From Nocardia carnea (GTDB lineage Bacteria; Actinomycetota; Actinomycetes; Mycobacteriales; Mycobacteriaceae): a stretch of DNA of 33,433 bases. The notes beneath the pieces are model-generated. The model saw only the letters and a list, made by a program, of their open reading frames with translations, searched no databases and was not told the origin of the DNA. This document shows, piece after piece, positions 32,545 through 33,433 of the stretch; position 1 is the stretch's first letter, and each line of letters starts with the position of its first letter. Where the stretch lies: positions 1-33,433 of the forward strand of contig NZ_JARWOV010000242.1 of NCBI RefSeq assembly GCF_029868855.1. Reading direction: 5' to 3'. The position numbers were made by a program, and so were the translations under genes.

Positions 32545-33404
32545 GCGAGCTCGCCGCCGACGGGATTCCCGTCGCGGTGACGTGCCGGGTTCTGCAGCTT
32601 GCTCGACAGCCCTATTACCGCTGGTTGAACCGTCCGGTCACCGACGCTGAGCTCGTCGAGGCGTATCGGGCGAATGCGTTGTTCGATGCCCACCACGATG
32701 ACCCGGAGTTCGGGTATCGGTTCCTCGCTGATGAGGCCGGTGTCGCGGGTGAGTCGATGGCGGAGCGCACCGCCTGGCGGATCTGCTCACAGAATCGTTG
32801 GTGGAGCAGGTTCGGCAAACGCCGCCGCGGGAAATCCGGCCGCCCCGGTCCGCCGGTTCATGATGATCTGGTTCGTCGGGTGTTCACCGCGGAGGATCGG
32901 AATCGGTTGTGGCTGGCCGATATCAGCGAACACAGGACCGGTGAAGGCAAACTCTATATTTGCGCGGTCAAGGATGTGTTCTCCAACCGGATCGTGGGCT
33001 ATTCGATCGACTCGAGGATGAAGTCCCGGCTCGCGGTCACCGCGTTGAACAATGCTGTTGCCCGCCGCGGTGAGGTCGCCGGCTGCATAGTCCACACCGA
33101 CCGCGGGTCGCAATTTCGTTCCAGGCGTTTCGTTCACACCCTGAACCGGCACCGCATGGCCGGATCGATGGGCCGGGTCGGCGCGGCCGGTGACAACGCC
33201 GCGATGGAGAGCTTCTTCAGCCTCCTGCAACGCAACGTGCTGGACCGGCAGCGGTGGGACACCCGCGAACAACTGCGGATCGCGATCGTGACCTGGATCG
33301 AACGGACCTACCACCGCCGACGGAGGCAAACCCGGCTCGGCCGGTTGACCCCGATCGAGTACGAGACGATCATGACCCCAGCAGTAGCCGGTCAGGCTGC
33401 ATAA
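32541..33404 (+). CDS. IS3 transposase OrfB (DDE integrase domain)
   Basis: A 287-residue catalytic domain. The DDE residues are seen in WLADISEH (first Asp), VHTDRGSQF (second Asp) and NAAMESFFSLLQ (Glu). The N-terminal HTH_21 region (YRWLNRPVTDAELVEAYRA) precedes the rve domain. The frame begins at a GTG overlapping the OrfA stop, but is probably made mainly as an OrfAB fusion through the heptamer at 32520. The frame is intact, so the element may be active. Confidence 0.95.
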   Translation: MSELAADGIPVAVTCRVLQLARQPYYRWLNRPVTDAELVEAYRANALFDAHHDDPEFGYRFLADEAGVAGESMAERTAWRICSQNRWWSRFGKRRRGKSGRPGPPVHDDLVRRVFTAEDRNRLWLADISEHRTGEGKLYICAVKDVFSNRIVGYSIDSRMKSRLAVTALNNAVARRGEVAGCIVHTDRGSQFRSRRFVHTLNRHRMAGSMGRVGAAGDNAAMESFFSLLQRNVLDRQRWDTREQLRIAIVTWIERTYHRRRRQTRLGRLTPIEYETIMTPAVAGQAA

Positions 33405-33433
33405 CCACTGTCACCTGATCGTGCAGCAGCCCC

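Larger units (their letters stand above)
32169..33433 (+). mobile_element. IS3-family insertion sequence
   Basis: A 1265-bp element bounded by 25-bp imperfect inverted repeats (22 of 25 identical): IRL at 32169-32193 and IRR at 33409-33433, both starting GGGGCTGCTGCACG from the outside. It contains two overlapping transposase frames. The right repeat ends on the last base of the window, so a target duplication cannot be checked; the three bases before IRL are CGA. The left insertion point lies 207 bases upstream of the XRE gene start, so it may have disturbed that gene's promoter. Confidence 0.92.

Overview
The window looks like chromosomal DNA of a high-GC mycolic-acid actinobacterium, most likely Nocardia or a close relative. 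The main reason is the gene order lppZ, a DoxX gene, cfp6, ilvB, ilvN and ilvC, which matches the Mycobacterium tuberculosis Rv3006 to Rv3001c neighbourhood. Here a long-type ilvD sits between the DoxX gene and cfp6. GTG starts, ATGA-type gene overlaps, TetR-dominated regulation and a DUF5753/DUF397 pair fit the same group. The sequence starts with about 100 nt of almost pure C, probably a sequencing or assembly artefact. It ends exactly on the outer base of an IS3-family inverted repeat, so it probably represents a contig broken at a repeat.

Region by region. Positions 121-9790 are a conserved core. It holds a PQQ-dehydrogenase-like lipoprotein (lppZ), a DoxX membrane protein, ilvD, a block of ~55-bp degenerate tandem repeats, cfp6, and the ilvBNC operon. 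The operon is preceded by a 17-codon leader peptide rich in Leu, Val and Ile and by a textbook intrinsic terminator, so it is probably controlled by attenuation. IlvBN, IlvC and IlvD together cover the shared steps of valine and isoleucine synthesis up to the 2-keto acids.

Positions 9849-11700 look acquired: six tandem 23-bp units lie directly upstream of a DUF4143 AAA ATPase, followed by a short remnant of an IS481-type transposase. Positions 11734-15332 encode an ABC-2 exporter pair and a DHA2-type MFS pump, all leftward. Positions 15809-17200 are a TetR regulator and a divergent alpha/beta-hydrolase with two strong palindromic operators between them. Positions 17514-21629 hold an APH-like phosphotransferase, then an AraC regulator divergent from an unusual cytochrome P450 that lacks the ExxR motif, then a decayed hydrolase tail.

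Positions 21637-25236 carry two further TetR-controlled divergent units (TetR with an SRPBCC protein; alpha/beta-hydrolase with TetR), each with visible operators, plus an RDD membrane protein. Positions 25259-30031 are the most system-like accessory block: two paralogous DUF1254/DUF1214 proteins flank two coupled DUF202 membrane proteins and an orphan ABC solute-binding lipoprotein. Both divergent intergenic gaps contain the same palindromic element (GAACTGAC-N-TCA type), so the block is probably one regulon controlled by a factor not identified here. Positions 30169-31961 carry an antitoxin-like gene with a truncated partner, an unknown small protein and an XRE/DUF397 pair. The IS3 element follows.
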